Assembly: GCA_029212845.1 (NCBI GenBank)
Contig: JARGPD010000013.1
Span: 13,802 to 46,995 of the forward strand
Reading direction: 5' to 3'
From: Planctomycetota bacterium
GTDB lineage: Bacteria > Planctomycetota > UBA1135 > GCA-002686595
Length of the DNA stretch: 33,194 nt
The notes under the pieces are model-generated. The model saw only the letters and a list, made by a program, of their open reading frames with translations, did no database searches and was not told the DNA's origin. Below are positions 8,553 through 17,912 of this stretch, piece after piece (position 1 is the stretch's first letter; the number at the start of each line of letters is the position of its first letter). The translations under genes and the position numbers were made by a program.

Positions 8553-9620
8553 CTAGATCGCGGTGGGCGCTTTGGACAAGGGGGAGGAGCTCGGCTCCGA
8601 GAGGCGGCGGCCGTCGAGGGCCAAGAGGCGCCGGGTGTCGTCGGCGATGGCCGCGAACTCCTCGGGCAGGATCGCCTGCTCCGCGTCGGAGAGGGCGTGG
8701 GCGGGGTCCGAGTGGACCTCGATGATCAGGCCGTCGGCGCCCACGGCGATGCCGCTCTTGGCGAGCGGGCGCACCAGGTCGGCGCGGCCACAGGCGTGGG
8801 AAGGGTCGACGATCACGGGCAGGTGCGTGACCTGCTTCAGGTACGCCACGGTCCCGACGTCGAGCACGTTGCGGGTCGCCTTGTCGAAGCCGCGGATGCC
8901 GCGCTCGCAGAGGACGACGTTGGCGTTGCCACCCGCGAGCAGGTACTCGGCGGCCAAGAGGAACTCGCGCGCGGTCGCGGACATGCCGCGCTTGAGCAGC
9001 ACCGGCACGCCGCTCTTGGCGACCTCGCGCAGGAGCGGGGTATTGGCCATGTTGCGCGAGCCGATCTGGAACATGTCGCACAGGCCGACCATGGGCTCGA
9101 CGTCGCCGGGCTCGAGCACCTCGGTGACGGTCGCGAGGCCGACCTCGCGGCCCACGCGGCCGAGCAGCTCGAGCCCCGGCAGGCCCAGGCCTTGGAAGGA
9201 GTAGGGCGAGCTGCGCGGCTTGCACACGCCGCCCCGCAAGAGGGTCGCCCCGGCGGCGCGCACCTTGACGGCGACCTCGCGCAGGAGCTCCTCGGTCTCG
9301 ACCGCACAGGGCCCAGCGATCAGCACCGCGCTGCCCCCGCCGAAGACCGCATCGCCGACCCGCACCACGGTCTCGGCGCGCTCCGCCGAGCGCTGGTGCA
9401 GCTCGTGGGCCCCGAGGCCGCCGACGATCGCCGCCACCGCGAAGTGGTCCTCGAGGCGCGAGCGCACCTCAGGCCCGGCCGTGACACCTTCCTTGGGACG
9501 CAGCTCGAGCAGCGCCTGGTCGGTCTCGACGGTCCGCGTCTCGAAGCCCAACAGCTCGCAGGATTGGACCAATTCGGCCAGATCCCGGGGGTTGAGATCG
9601 CTCTTGAGGCGCAGCAGCAT
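8553..9620 (-). CDS. aroF: 3-deoxy-7-phosphoheptulonate synthase
   Basis: N-terminal ACT/ferredoxin-like region then AGPCAVETEELL, RGGVCKPRSSPYSFQGLG, QIGSRNMANTPLLRE, LLKRGMSAT, VIVDPSHACGR. Confidence 0.95.
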   Translation of the reverse strand: MLLRLKSDLNPRDLAELVQSCELLGFETRTVETDQALLELRPKEGVTAGPEVRSRLEDHFAVAAIVGGLGAHELHQRSAERAETVVRVGDAVFGGGSAVLIAGPCAVETEELLREVAVKVRAAGATLLRGGVCKPRSSPYSFQGLGLPGLELLGRVGREVGLATVTEVLEPGDVEPMVGLCDMFQIGSRNMANTPLLREVAKSGVPVLLKRGMSATAREFLLAAEYLLAGGNANVVLCERGIRGFDKATRNVLDVGTVAYLKQVTHLPVIVDPSHACGRADLVRPLAKSGIAVGADGLIIEVHSDPAHALSDAEQAILPEEFAAIADDTRRLLALDGRRLSEPSSSPLSKAPTAI

Positions 9621-9808
9621 CGTCTTGGGTGGAGAGGGGAAGGGCCTGATGGCGGGGCACCCGGCCGACGGCTATCCTGCAGGAAGCAGCCCCGGATCGG
9701 ACCCCATTTTGGGGGCAAGATTATAGGTGAGAGGGCCGTGGGGAGAGCCGGGAACCCGAGCCTTTGCGCCGGCCCATCGGGATTCGAGCCGGTTAGCATC
9801 ACGCCACG

Positions 9809-10390
9809 ATGAGCGCACCCGAAGACAGCCCCAGGCTCGCGGCCCTGCTGGGCCTCGCCCCCTTGGCCGACCTCCCACGCACCGGCTGGCTGCAGGCCGG
9901 CCTCGCCCCGGGCCTGGCCGTCGAGAGCGTCGCCGCCCACGCGCACCTGACCACACTGCTCGCGATGGCCCTGGCCCCGGCGGTCGAGCCGCCCCTGGAC
10001 CTCGGCCGCTGCCTGGCCCTCTGCACGGTCCACGACCTGGCCGAGGCCGGACTCGGCGACCTGCCCCGGGCCGGCTCCCGAGCCCTGCCGCCCGGCGCCA
10101 AGGCCTCGGCCGAGGCCCAGCTGGTGCTCGAGCTGACCGAAGGCCTAGGCCCCGGAGCCGCCGTCCTGCGCCAGCACTTCGAGGACTACGCCGCCGCCGG
10201 CTCCCGCGAGGCGCGCTTCACCAAGCTCTGCGACAAGCTGCAGATGGGCCTGCGGGCCCTGGTCCTGGCCCGGGCCGGGCACCGCGGCATGGGGGCCTTC
10301 GGCGCGTCCGTGGCGGCCCTCGACTGCAGCGAGTTCCCGCCCTGCGATGCCCTCCGGGGCGAAATAGAACAGCAATTAGCAAGCAAATAG
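9809..10390 (+). CDS. HD-domain phosphohydrolase, YfbR/HDDC2-like
   Basis: ESVAAHAHLTTLLAMAL ... CTVHDLAEAGLGDLPRA ... KLCDKLQM (H...HD...D pattern). Confidence 0.75.
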   Translation: MSAPEDSPRLAALLGLAPLADLPRTGWLQAGLAPGLAVESVAAHAHLTTLLAMALAPAVEPPLDLGRCLALCTVHDLAEAGLGDLPRAGSRALPPGAKASAEAQLVLELTEGLGPGAAVLRQHFEDYAAAGSREARFTKLCDKLQMGLRALVLARAGHRGMGAFGASVAALDCSEFPPCDALRGEIEQQLASK

Positions 10391-10443
10391 AGCCTACAAA
10401 ACCCCTCGGGACCAGTCCCATGTAACGGGTCGGTCGATGCGCC

Positions 10444-10470
10444 GGCCCGGGGCGCGCGCCGAGCCGGGCC
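10444..10470 (+). terminator. GC-rich hairpin after the HD-domain gene
   Basis: GGCCCGG-13 nt-CCGGGCC inverted repeat in the intergenic gap; no U-tract. Confidence 0.4.
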
Positions 10471-10493
10471 CGGGGTTATGCTGTCACCTATCT

Positions 10494-13211
10494 ATGGGAA
10501 GGAACGCAAGCTTGCTGATCGTGCTCGCCGCGCTGGTCGCCGGGATCTTCTTCTGGCTGCTGGGCGATTCGGGTGAGGTCGGCGCCGTCGGCGGCCCGGC
10601 CACCGGGAGCTCGGAGCTCGTCGACCTGCCCTCGGGGGCCGAGCTCGACGAACAAGGCTCCTCGACCGGCGCCCCGACCGGCGAGGCCGAGCGCATCCCG
10701 GTGCCGCTCGAGCCGCCGCCCGCCGACCCCTTCGCCGGCCGCCTCGCCTTCCACGAGTCCCGCATCGTCGGGCGCCTGGTCGACCCTGGCGGCGCCCCCC
10801 TCCCCGGCCGCACGGTCGAGCTCCTGATCAGCACCTCCCGTGAGGCCAGCGCAGAGCGCGCCCGGACCCTCGGCACCGTGCGCACCGAGCGCGAGGCCAC
10901 CACCGACTCGGACGGCCGCTTCGAGTTCGACGCCTTCCAAGCGATCCGCTCCTGGCTCTTTGTCGAGGCCAAGCACCCCAGCTGGCCGACCCTGCGCCTG
11001 GTCGCCCTCGAGCCCTACCCCGGCCAGGTCCACGACCTGGGCGACCTCCAGTTCGCCCCCGCCGCGAGCATCCCGCTGCGCGTCATGGACACCGACAGCC
11101 TAGGCATCCTAGGGGCCGAGGTCCTCCTGGCAGCCCTGCCCACCGGTGGCGGCCGGCGTGGCGGCTCCCCGGGCATCGCCGAGCCCGTCGGCACGACCGG
11201 GGCCGACGGCACCTTCGTCATCGAGGGCCTCGGACCGGGCCGCTACGTGGTCGGCGCCCGGGCCCGCGACCACAGCCTGACCTGGTCGAGCACGATCGAC
11301 CTGCCCGAGGACACGGCCGAGGTCACCCTCACCCTCGGTCCCGGCCATGCCCTCCAGGGCCGGGTCCTCGACCGGGACACAGGCGCCAACATCGCCGGAG
11401 CCGAGCTGCTGATCAACGACCGCAACCGCGGCCAGGTGCCCTACGTGCGCCTGGTGAGCGGCCCCGCCGGTGAGTTCACCTTCGAAGGCTCCAGCACCAA
11501 CGTCAACCTGCGCTACGCCGCCACCGCCGAGGGCTACCTCAGGACCTGGGGCAACCTGCGCGAGGAGCGCAACACCGCCGGGATGATGGTGCTCGAGGTG
11601 CGTCTTGCAGGGGCCAACGAGACCGAGGTGCTGGTCCTCGACGACGCGACCGGCGAGCCGATCGAGGACGCGCGCCTGTTCGAGTCCAGCAGCGGCTGGA
11701 GCCCGACCTCGAACATCGAGAACATGGGCCTCGGCGCTGCCGAAGGTGAGAACCCCGGCGGCGCGCCGGACCTCGCCCGCAGCGACGCCGCGGGGCTCGC
11801 CAGGGTCCCCACGCCGAGCAGCGACCGGTACCTGCTCGCCTCGGCCGCTGGCTACCTGACCCGCTCGGTCGACCTGCCGCGCGATCGCGGCACGGCCTCG
11901 AGTGCGCCCGTCGAGGTGCGCCTCGTGCGCGGCTCCGCGGTCGAGGTCCAGGTCACCCACGCCGGCCAGCCCGCAGCGGGCGCCGTGGTCGAGCTCTGCC
12001 TCGTCTCCCAGAGGGCCGACGAGGGCCTCGAGACCACCCAGGCCAGCAACCGCGGCTGGCGCCGCCAGCCCAGCGTGTCGGTCTCGGGCCTCGCCTGGCG
12101 CGACGAGGCGCGCCTCATGCCGGCAGCCCAGGCCGTCGCCAACGACGAGGGCATCGCGCGCTTCGACTCCCTTCCGACGGGCTTCTACCGCGCGGTCGCG
12201 AGCCGCAGCGACACCTGCCGCACCGTTGGCGAGCCGATCCGCGTGCGCGACTCCAAGGAGGACCACTGGGTCGAGCTCGAGCTCTTCCCGCCGGCCACGA
12301 TCCAAGGTCGCACCCTGCTGCGCGGCAAGCCCGAGCCCGGCCAGCGCGTGGTCGCCATGCGCAACCTCGGAACGCCCACCGACCGCTCGATGCCGTCCGA
12401 GGCCGAGCTGCACTCGACGCGCTCCCTCGCGGACGGCAGCTTCGAGCTCACCGGCCTCGGCCCCGGCTCCTGGCGGCTGTTCGCCCTGCGCCCCGGCCAG
12501 GCCATGGACCCCGGAGCGGCGGTCCACAGCGGCAGCGTCATCGGCCGGCACATCGAGAAGACCGAGGTCCTGCTCGACCTCGTCGCCGGCGACCAGCGCA
12601 CGGCCGACCTCGTCGCCCAGGGCCCCGGCGCGCGCCTGACCGGGCGCGTGCTCTTGAACCACCAGCCCGCTGCGGGCCTCGTCCTGCGCCTGCGCTTCCA
12701 GGACCCCGACGGCTCACGCCAGGGGTCGGTCACCGCGCGCACGGACTCGGCCGGCGGCTACGCCTTCGAGGGCTTGATCGAGGGTGAGTGGAGCATCACC
12801 CTGACGCGCCAGATCGCCCGCCGGGGTGGCAACCTGTTCACCGACGGGGTGACCCTGCTCGCGGACCGGCTGAGGATCCCCGACACCGAGCTCGTCGAGC
12901 GCGACTTCCGCTTCGAGGTCGGCGGCGTGCTCCTGAACATCACGGCCCCGGACCTGCCGCCCGATCCCAAGCGCCGCCAGGACAAGATCTCGTGGGTCGC
13001 CCTGAGGGCGGCACCGAGCTCCGGAGGCGACCCGGTGATGAACGCGTGGTTCCGGGCGGGCTCGCCGGTCGAGCTGGTCGACCTGCCCGTCGGCAGCTAC
13101 GACCTGACGATCACCGAGGACAACGTGCTGCCCCTGACGCTGCCCGTCGAGGTCGACGCCGGCATCCGGAGCGAGCTCGAGGGCACCCTCGAGCTCAAGC
13201 CCAAGGACTGA
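10494..13211 (+). CDS. Membrane-anchored protein with repeated carboxypeptidase regulatory-like domains
   Basis: N-terminal MGRNASLLIVLAALVAGIFFWLLG anchor; repeats such as GRLVDPGGAPLPGRTVELL...DSDGRFEFDAF, LQGRVLDRDTGANIAGAELLI, GRVLLNHQPAAGLVLRLRF...DSAGGYAFEGL. Confidence 0.8.
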   Translation: MGRNASLLIVLAALVAGIFFWLLGDSGEVGAVGGPATGSSELVDLPSGAELDEQGSSTGAPTGEAERIPVPLEPPPADPFAGRLAFHESRIVGRLVDPGGAPLPGRTVELLISTSREASAERARTLGTVRTEREATTDSDGRFEFDAFQAIRSWLFVEAKHPSWPTLRLVALEPYPGQVHDLGDLQFAPAASIPLRVMDTDSLGILGAEVLLAALPTGGGRRGGSPGIAEPVGTTGADGTFVIEGLGPGRYVVGARARDHSLTWSSTIDLPEDTAEVTLTLGPGHALQGRVLDRDTGANIAGAELLINDRNRGQVPYVRLVSGPAGEFTFEGSSTNVNLRYAATAEGYLRTWGNLREERNTAGMMVLEVRLAGANETEVLVLDDATGEPIEDARLFESSSGWSPTSNIENMGLGAAEGENPGGAPDLARSDAAGLARVPTPSSDRYLLASAAGYLTRSVDLPRDRGTASSAPVEVRLVRGSAVEVQVTHAGQPAAGAVVELCLVSQRADEGLETTQASNRGWRRQPSVSVSGLAWRDEARLMPAAQAVANDEGIARFDSLPTGFYRAVASRSDTCRTVGEPIRVRDSKEDHWVELELFPPATIQGRTLLRGKPEPGQRVVAMRNLGTPTDRSMPSEAELHSTRSLADGSFELTGLGPGSWRLFALRPGQAMDPGAAVHSGSVIGRHIEKTEVLLDLVAGDQRTADLVAQGPGARLTGRVLLNHQPAAGLVLRLRFQDPDGSRQGSVTARTDSAGGYAFEGLIEGEWSITLTRQIARRGGNLFTDGVTLLADRLRIPDTELVERDFRFEVGGVLLNITAPDLPPDPKRRQDKISWVALRAAPSSGGDPVMNAWFRAGSPVELVDLPVGSYDLTITEDNVLPLTLPVEVDAGIRSELEGTLELKPKD

Positions 13212-14277
13212 TGCTCGCGTACGTTCGCAGCCTCGACAAGCTGCGCGGCATCGCCGTCCTCCTGGTCCTGTTCATCCACACGCCGAACGTGCTCAAGCCC
13301 CTCTGGGCGATGCGCTTCCAGGCCTATGCGGATCCGGGCTACCTGGGCGTCGACCTGTTCTTCGCCCTGTCGGGCTTCCTGATCACGCGCATCCTGCTCG
13401 AGGACCGACGCCGCGGAGCGGCGATGCGCGGCATCGGATCCGGCGCGCGATCCGCATCTTCCCGGCCTGCTACCTCCTGGTCGCGATCGTCTGGATCCTG
13501 CGGCCGGGGCCCGAGCTGCCCTGGGTCGCCGCCTACGTCTCCAACTTCTACTTCCTCGGCGACGTGCCCGCCTCGCCCCTGGCCCACACCTGGTCCCTGG
13601 CCGTCGAGGAGCACTTCTACCTGGTCTGGCCCCTGCTGGTGCTCGGCCTCACCGGCGGCCGCGCCCAGGCCGTGATCCTCTTCGGCCTGATCCCGCTCGC
13701 CCTAGCGACCGGCTGGTACGTCGCGACCGAGGACCCCGCCAACCAGCTCGAGGTGCTCGGCCACATCACGCCCGCGCGCATCCTGACCCTGGCCCTCGGC
13801 AGCCTGCTGGCTTTCCACGAACCGTCCCTGCACCGACGCCCGTGGACCTGGGCCCTCGCCGGACTCCTGGTCGCCGCCCTCGGCTACGCCTGGGCCTTCG
13901 CCGGCCTGACCCTGCCCGCCCTGCGCCCCTACGCCGGCCTGCACCGCCTGGGCGGCTTCGCCTTGCTCTCCACCGCGGTCGTGTTGATCTGGATCGAGGC
14001 CGACCGCCTGCCCCTGCCCCGGGCCAGCGCGATCCTCGGCACGCCCCTCGCCCTGGTCGGCCGCATCAGCTACGGGCTCTACCTCTACCACCTGCCGGTC
14101 TTCTTCGCCCTCGACGTCCAGGGCCACGCCGCTCGCGGGACCCTCGGCTGGCCGCGCATGGTGCTGGCGATCGGGCTGAGCTTCCTGGCCGCGGGCGCCT
14201 CCTACCGCTTCTTCGAGCGACCGCTCCTGCGCTGGGGCGCGCGCTTCCGCGACCCCGGGCACGCGCCAGGGGTCTGA
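13211..14277 (+). pseudogene. Acyltransferase family 3 (O-acetyltransferase-like), interrupted by a single frameshift near 13435
   Basis: Frame 2: MLAYVRSLDKLRGIAVLLVLFIHTPN...GYLGVDLFFALSGFLITRILLEDRRRG; frame 1 continues RIRRAIRIFPACYLLVAIVWIL...HTWSLAVEEHFYLVWPLL. TGATG overlap with the upstream gene. May be a sequencing error. Confidence 0.8.
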
Positions 14278-14368
14278 CCGCCCGCGTCGCGCAACTTCTT
14301 CGGGGCTCGACCACGCGCCCCCCGCGAGCGCGTCGCAAGTCCACGGCCCGCGCGTTAGAGTCGGGTCG

Positions 14369-15400
14369 GTGAGACACTTCCTCCTGCTCCTGGCCGTCCT
14401 CGTGCTCGCGCTCCTCGCGGCCTGGGTCAGCGTGCTGCGCCAGGGTCCCGGCGACATCGCGATGTACGAGCCGCGGCCTTGGCCGAAGGCCCTCGAAGCC
14501 CTCGCGGCCCAGCCGGTGGGCGCCAGCCTCGACGGACGCATCCAGCGCGCCGACCGCGCCCCCGCGGCCGAGGCCCTGGTGCAGACGACGGTCGCCACCG
14601 ACGACCAGGGCGGCCGGGCCGTGCGCTGGGCCTGGACCGACAGCCTGGGGCGCTTTCACCTGGACGGCCTGAGCTCGGACCAGCCCCTGGTCCTGGTGGT
14701 GCTGGCGGCCGACCACATGCCGGCCAGCTTCGACGTCGAGCTCGGCCCCGGCGTGCCGGCCGAGGAGCTGGTCTGGAGCTTGCCGGCCCCGATCGACGAG
14801 GTCGAGGTCCTGCCCGCGCTCGAGTTCGGCGACCTCCAAGGCCGCGTGCGCAGGCCCCTGGGCGAGCGCGGCACAGCTAGGCTCGAAGTGCTCCTGCGGC
14901 CCCTCGAGGTCGGCGCTCCCACACCCGGCGACGCCCAGGCGATGGCCTTCCTGGCGGGGCGCATCGAGCGCCGGGCCACGGTCGACGCCGCCGGCGGCTA
15001 CACCGTGCCGGCCCTCGCCGCGGGCTTCTACGAGGTCCTGGTGCTGCCCGACTGGGCCCGCGGCGGGACCTGGCCGGTGCTGGGTCGCGGGTCGGTGGAC
15101 CACGCCCCCGGCTCCACCCAGCCCCAGTTCCCCGTGGTGCTCGAGGACGCGACCGTGTCCGGGATCGTGACCGACGCCGGAGGCCAGCCGGTGGTCGGGG
15201 CCTTGCTCCTGGCCAGCCGCGACGATCGCGTCTGGCCGCCGGTCCAGAGCGGTGCCGATGGCAGCTACCAGCTGGTCGATCTGGATGCCGGGCCCCTGCA
15301 TGTCGAGGTCCTGGCAGGATCCGCAAGCGCCTCGCTGGACCTGACCCTAGGCCCCGGCGAAGGGCGCGAGCTCCCGGTGACCCTGCCACCGCTCGACTGA
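14369..15400 (+). CDS. Membrane-anchored carboxypeptidase regulatory-like domain protein
   Basis: GTG start, N-terminal TM MRHFLLLLAVLVLALLAAWVSVL; SGIVTDAGGQPVVGALLLAS...GADGSYQLVDLDAGPLHVEV. Confidence 0.7.
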   Translation: MRHFLLLLAVLVLALLAAWVSVLRQGPGDIAMYEPRPWPKALEALAAQPVGASLDGRIQRADRAPAAEALVQTTVATDDQGGRAVRWAWTDSLGRFHLDGLSSDQPLVLVVLAADHMPASFDVELGPGVPAEELVWSLPAPIDEVEVLPALEFGDLQGRVRRPLGERGTARLEVLLRPLEVGAPTPGDAQAMAFLAGRIERRATVDAAGGYTVPALAAGFYEVLVLPDWARGGTWPVLGRGSVDHAPGSTQPQFPVVLEDATVSGIVTDAGGQPVVGALLLASRDDRVWPPVQSGADGSYQLVDLDAGPLHVEVLAGSASASLDLTLGPGEGRELPVTLPPLD

Positions 15401-15483
15401 GCGGCCCGGGCGGGAACTCCCCGAGCGGCCGGAGCGTCGGGACCCGGGTGCCGAGGGGATCCTGTGCGCGCGCGAGCCCCGCC

Positions 15484-16680
15484 ATGACGATCCTCTACCT
15501 CGACCACGCCGCCACCACCCGCGTCTCGGACCCCGTACGCGCCGCCATGGCTGCGGCCCTGGACGCGGACTTCGGCAACCCCTCGTCCCGGCACCCCCTC
15601 GGTGCCGCGGCGGGCGAGGCCCTAGAGGCGGCGCGGCGTACGGTCGCGCGGGCCGTCGGCGCCGACGCGGCCGGGGTCGTGTTCACCTCGGGCGGCACCG
15701 AGGCCAACAACCTGGCGCTGTTCGGCCTCACGCCGAAGGCGGCGAGCGGGCGCGGCGCCGACGTCCTGGTCGGCCCCACCGAGCACCCGTCGGTGCGCGT
15801 GCCCGCCGAGGACCTCGCGGGGATCGGCCTCGACGTGCGCACCCTCGCGCTCGACGCCAGCGGTGGCCTCGACCTCGTGGCAGCCGCGGATGCGATCGAC
15901 ACCTCGACCGCGCTCGTCGCCCAGATGCTGGTCAACAACGAGTTCGGCACCCACTACGACGTCGCGCGCCTCGCCCGTGCCGTGCGCGCGCGCGGTGGCG
16001 AGGCTACGCACCTGCACGTCGACGCGGTGCAGGCGCTCGGCAAGCTGCCGCTCGACATGGGCAGCCTGTTCGACGGCCTGTGTGGCAGCCTAGCCCTGTC
16101 CGGACACAAGGTCCACGGGCCTAAGGGCGTCGGCGCCCTGGTGCTCTCGCGCGCGGCGCTCGCCAAGGGGCGCCTGCCGCGGCCGATGATCCGCGGCGGC
16201 GGGCAGCAGAGCGACCTGCGCCCGGGCACGGAGAACGTGCCCGGCATCCTGGGCTTCGCGCGCGCGGTCGAGCTCGCCGCCGAAGGGGTCGCCGGCGCCC
16301 GGGCCGCCACCCTCGCCGCCCGCATCGCCTTCGAAGAGGCCCTCGCCGCGAGCCCGCTCGCCGCCCTCGGCGCGCGCGTCCTGGTGCCCTGGAGCGACGA
16401 CGGCCGCCAGGCGCCGCACGTGCTCTCGCTGCTGGTGCCCGGCGCGCCGAGCGAGGTCTGGCTGCACCACCTCGAGGAACGCTCGGTCTACGCCAGCGCC
16501 GGCAGCGCCTGCCAGGCCAAGAAGAAGGACCTCTCGCCGGCGCTGCTCGCGCTCGGCCTGCACGCGGACGAGGCGCGGCGCGTCCTGCGCTTCAGCTTCT
16601 CCGCCGAGACCACCCCCGCCGAGTGCCGCGCCGCGATCGACGCCCTTGCCGCCGTGGCCCAGAGCCTGGCCCACCTGTGA
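15484..16680 (+). CDS. Cysteine desulfurase (NifS/IscS family)
   Basis: YLDHAATTRVSDPV, FTSGGTEANNLAL, LSGHKVHGPKGVGAL (PLP Lys), GGGQQSDLRPGTENVPGILGF, SAGSACQAKKKDLSPAL (active Cys). Confidence 0.93.
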   Translation: MTILYLDHAATTRVSDPVRAAMAAALDADFGNPSSRHPLGAAAGEALEAARRTVARAVGADAAGVVFTSGGTEANNLALFGLTPKAASGRGADVLVGPTEHPSVRVPAEDLAGIGLDVRTLALDASGGLDLVAAADAIDTSTALVAQMLVNNEFGTHYDVARLARAVRARGGEATHLHVDAVQALGKLPLDMGSLFDGLCGSLALSGHKVHGPKGVGALVLSRAALAKGRLPRPMIRGGGQQSDLRPGTENVPGILGFARAVELAAEGVAGARAATLAARIAFEEALAASPLAALGARVLVPWSDDGRQAPHVLSLLVPGAPSEVWLHHLEERSVYASAGSACQAKKKDLSPALLALGLHADEARRVLRFSFSAETTPAECRAAIDALAAVAQSLAHL

Positions 16681-17912
16681 TGAACGACCTCCCACGCCCC
16701 GAGCTGATCCTGGTCCGCTACGGCGAGCTCGCCCTCAAGGGCAAGAACCGCAGCGCGTTCGAGCGCAAGCTCGTCGAGAACATGAGCGCGGCCACCGCCG
16801 CCATCGCGCCGGTGCGCTACGAGCGCAGCCGCGGTCGCATCACCGCCGCGCTCAAGCGGCCCGAGGAGCAGGCCGATGCGCCCGCGACCCTGCAGCGCAT
16901 CGCACGGCGCCTGCAGGAGGTGCCCGGCCTCTCGTCCGTCTCCGTCTGCATCGGCGTCCCGAAGGACCCCGCGGTGATCTCCGCGGTCGTCAACGCCGAG
17001 CTCGCCGAGCGGCTCGAGTTCGAGCGCGGACCGGTGACCTTCCGGGTCTCCTCGCGGCGCGCCGACAAGGCCTTCGAGCTGACCTCGGTCGAGCTCGACC
17101 GCTACGTCGCCGAGCGCATCCCGCCCGAGCTGTGGGACAAGCTCGAGGCCAAGCTCAAGGGCGCCGAGCTCGAGATCGGGATCGAGGTACGCCCCGAGCG
17201 CGCCTTCGTCTACCTCGGTCGCCACGCGGGCATCGGCGGCCTGCCCGTCGGCAGCCTCGGGCGCGCGGTCTGCCTGCTGTCGGGCGGCATCGACTCGCCG
17301 GTCGCGGCCTACTACGCGATGAAGCGCGGCTGCCGCACGGACCTCCTGTCGTTCCTCTCGCCCCCGTACATCGGCGCGTCGACGCGCGCCAAGCTGATCG
17401 ACCTCGCGCGCAGCATCGCGCGCTTCCAGCCGCGCACGCGCCTCTACCTCGCGCCCTTCGCCGAGATCCAGGAAGCGATCCGCGACCTGTGTCCGGCGCC
17501 CTACCGCACGATCCTCTACCGCCGCTTCATGCAGCGCATCGGCTCGAAGGTGGCCAAGCGCAACCGCGGTCGCGCGCTCGTGACCGGCGAGTCGATCGGC
17601 CAGGTCGCCAGCCAGACGCTCGAGAACATCGCCTGCATCGAGGCCGCCTCCGCCCTGCCCGTGCTGCGGCCGCTGATCGGCTTCGACAAGACCGAGACCA
17701 CCGACGTGGCGCGCCGCATCGGGACCCTCGAGCTCTCGAACCGACCCGAGCCCGACTGCTGCACGGTCTTCATGCCGGACTCTCCGATGATCTTCGGCAA
17801 GCTCGAGGACTGCCTCGCCGCCGAGGAGGCGCTCGACATCCAGGGCCTCTTGATGCGCTCGCTCAAGGGCATCGAGGTGATCGAGTTCGAGGCGGGACAG
17901 GAGCGTGCCTGA
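16680..17912 (+). CDS. thiI: tRNA 4-thiouridine synthase ThiI, rhodanese-less form
   Basis: ELILVRYGELALKGKNRSAFERKL, THUMP region, PP-loop LLSGGIDSPVAAYYAMKRG, LVTGESIGQVASQTLENI, PDCCTVFMP; ends before a rhodanese domain. TGATG overlap with the desulfurase. Confidence 0.93.
   Translation: MNDLPRPELILVRYGELALKGKNRSAFERKLVENMSAATAAIAPVRYERSRGRITAALKRPEEQADAPATLQRIARRLQEVPGLSSVSVCIGVPKDPAVISAVVNAELAERLEFERGPVTFRVSSRRADKAFELTSVELDRYVAERIPPELWDKLEAKLKGAELEIGIEVRPERAFVYLGRHAGIGGLPVGSLGRAVCLLSGGIDSPVAAYYAMKRGCRTDLLSFLSPPYIGASTRAKLIDLARSIARFQPRTRLYLAPFAEIQEAIRDLCPAPYRTILYRRFMQRIGSKVAKRNRGRALVTGESIGQVASQTLENIACIEAASALPVLRPLIGFDKTETTDVARRIGTLELSNRPEPDCCTVFMPDSPMIFGKLEDCLAAEEALDIQGLLMRSLKGIEVIEFEAGQERA

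Noticed and set aside
9700-9714. CCCCATTTTGGGG palindrome in the aroF/HD-gene divergent gap, and TCCCGAATTT at 23219 and 30518
   Set aside because: Suggestive of an operator, but too few and too variable copies to call a motif without a genome-wide count.
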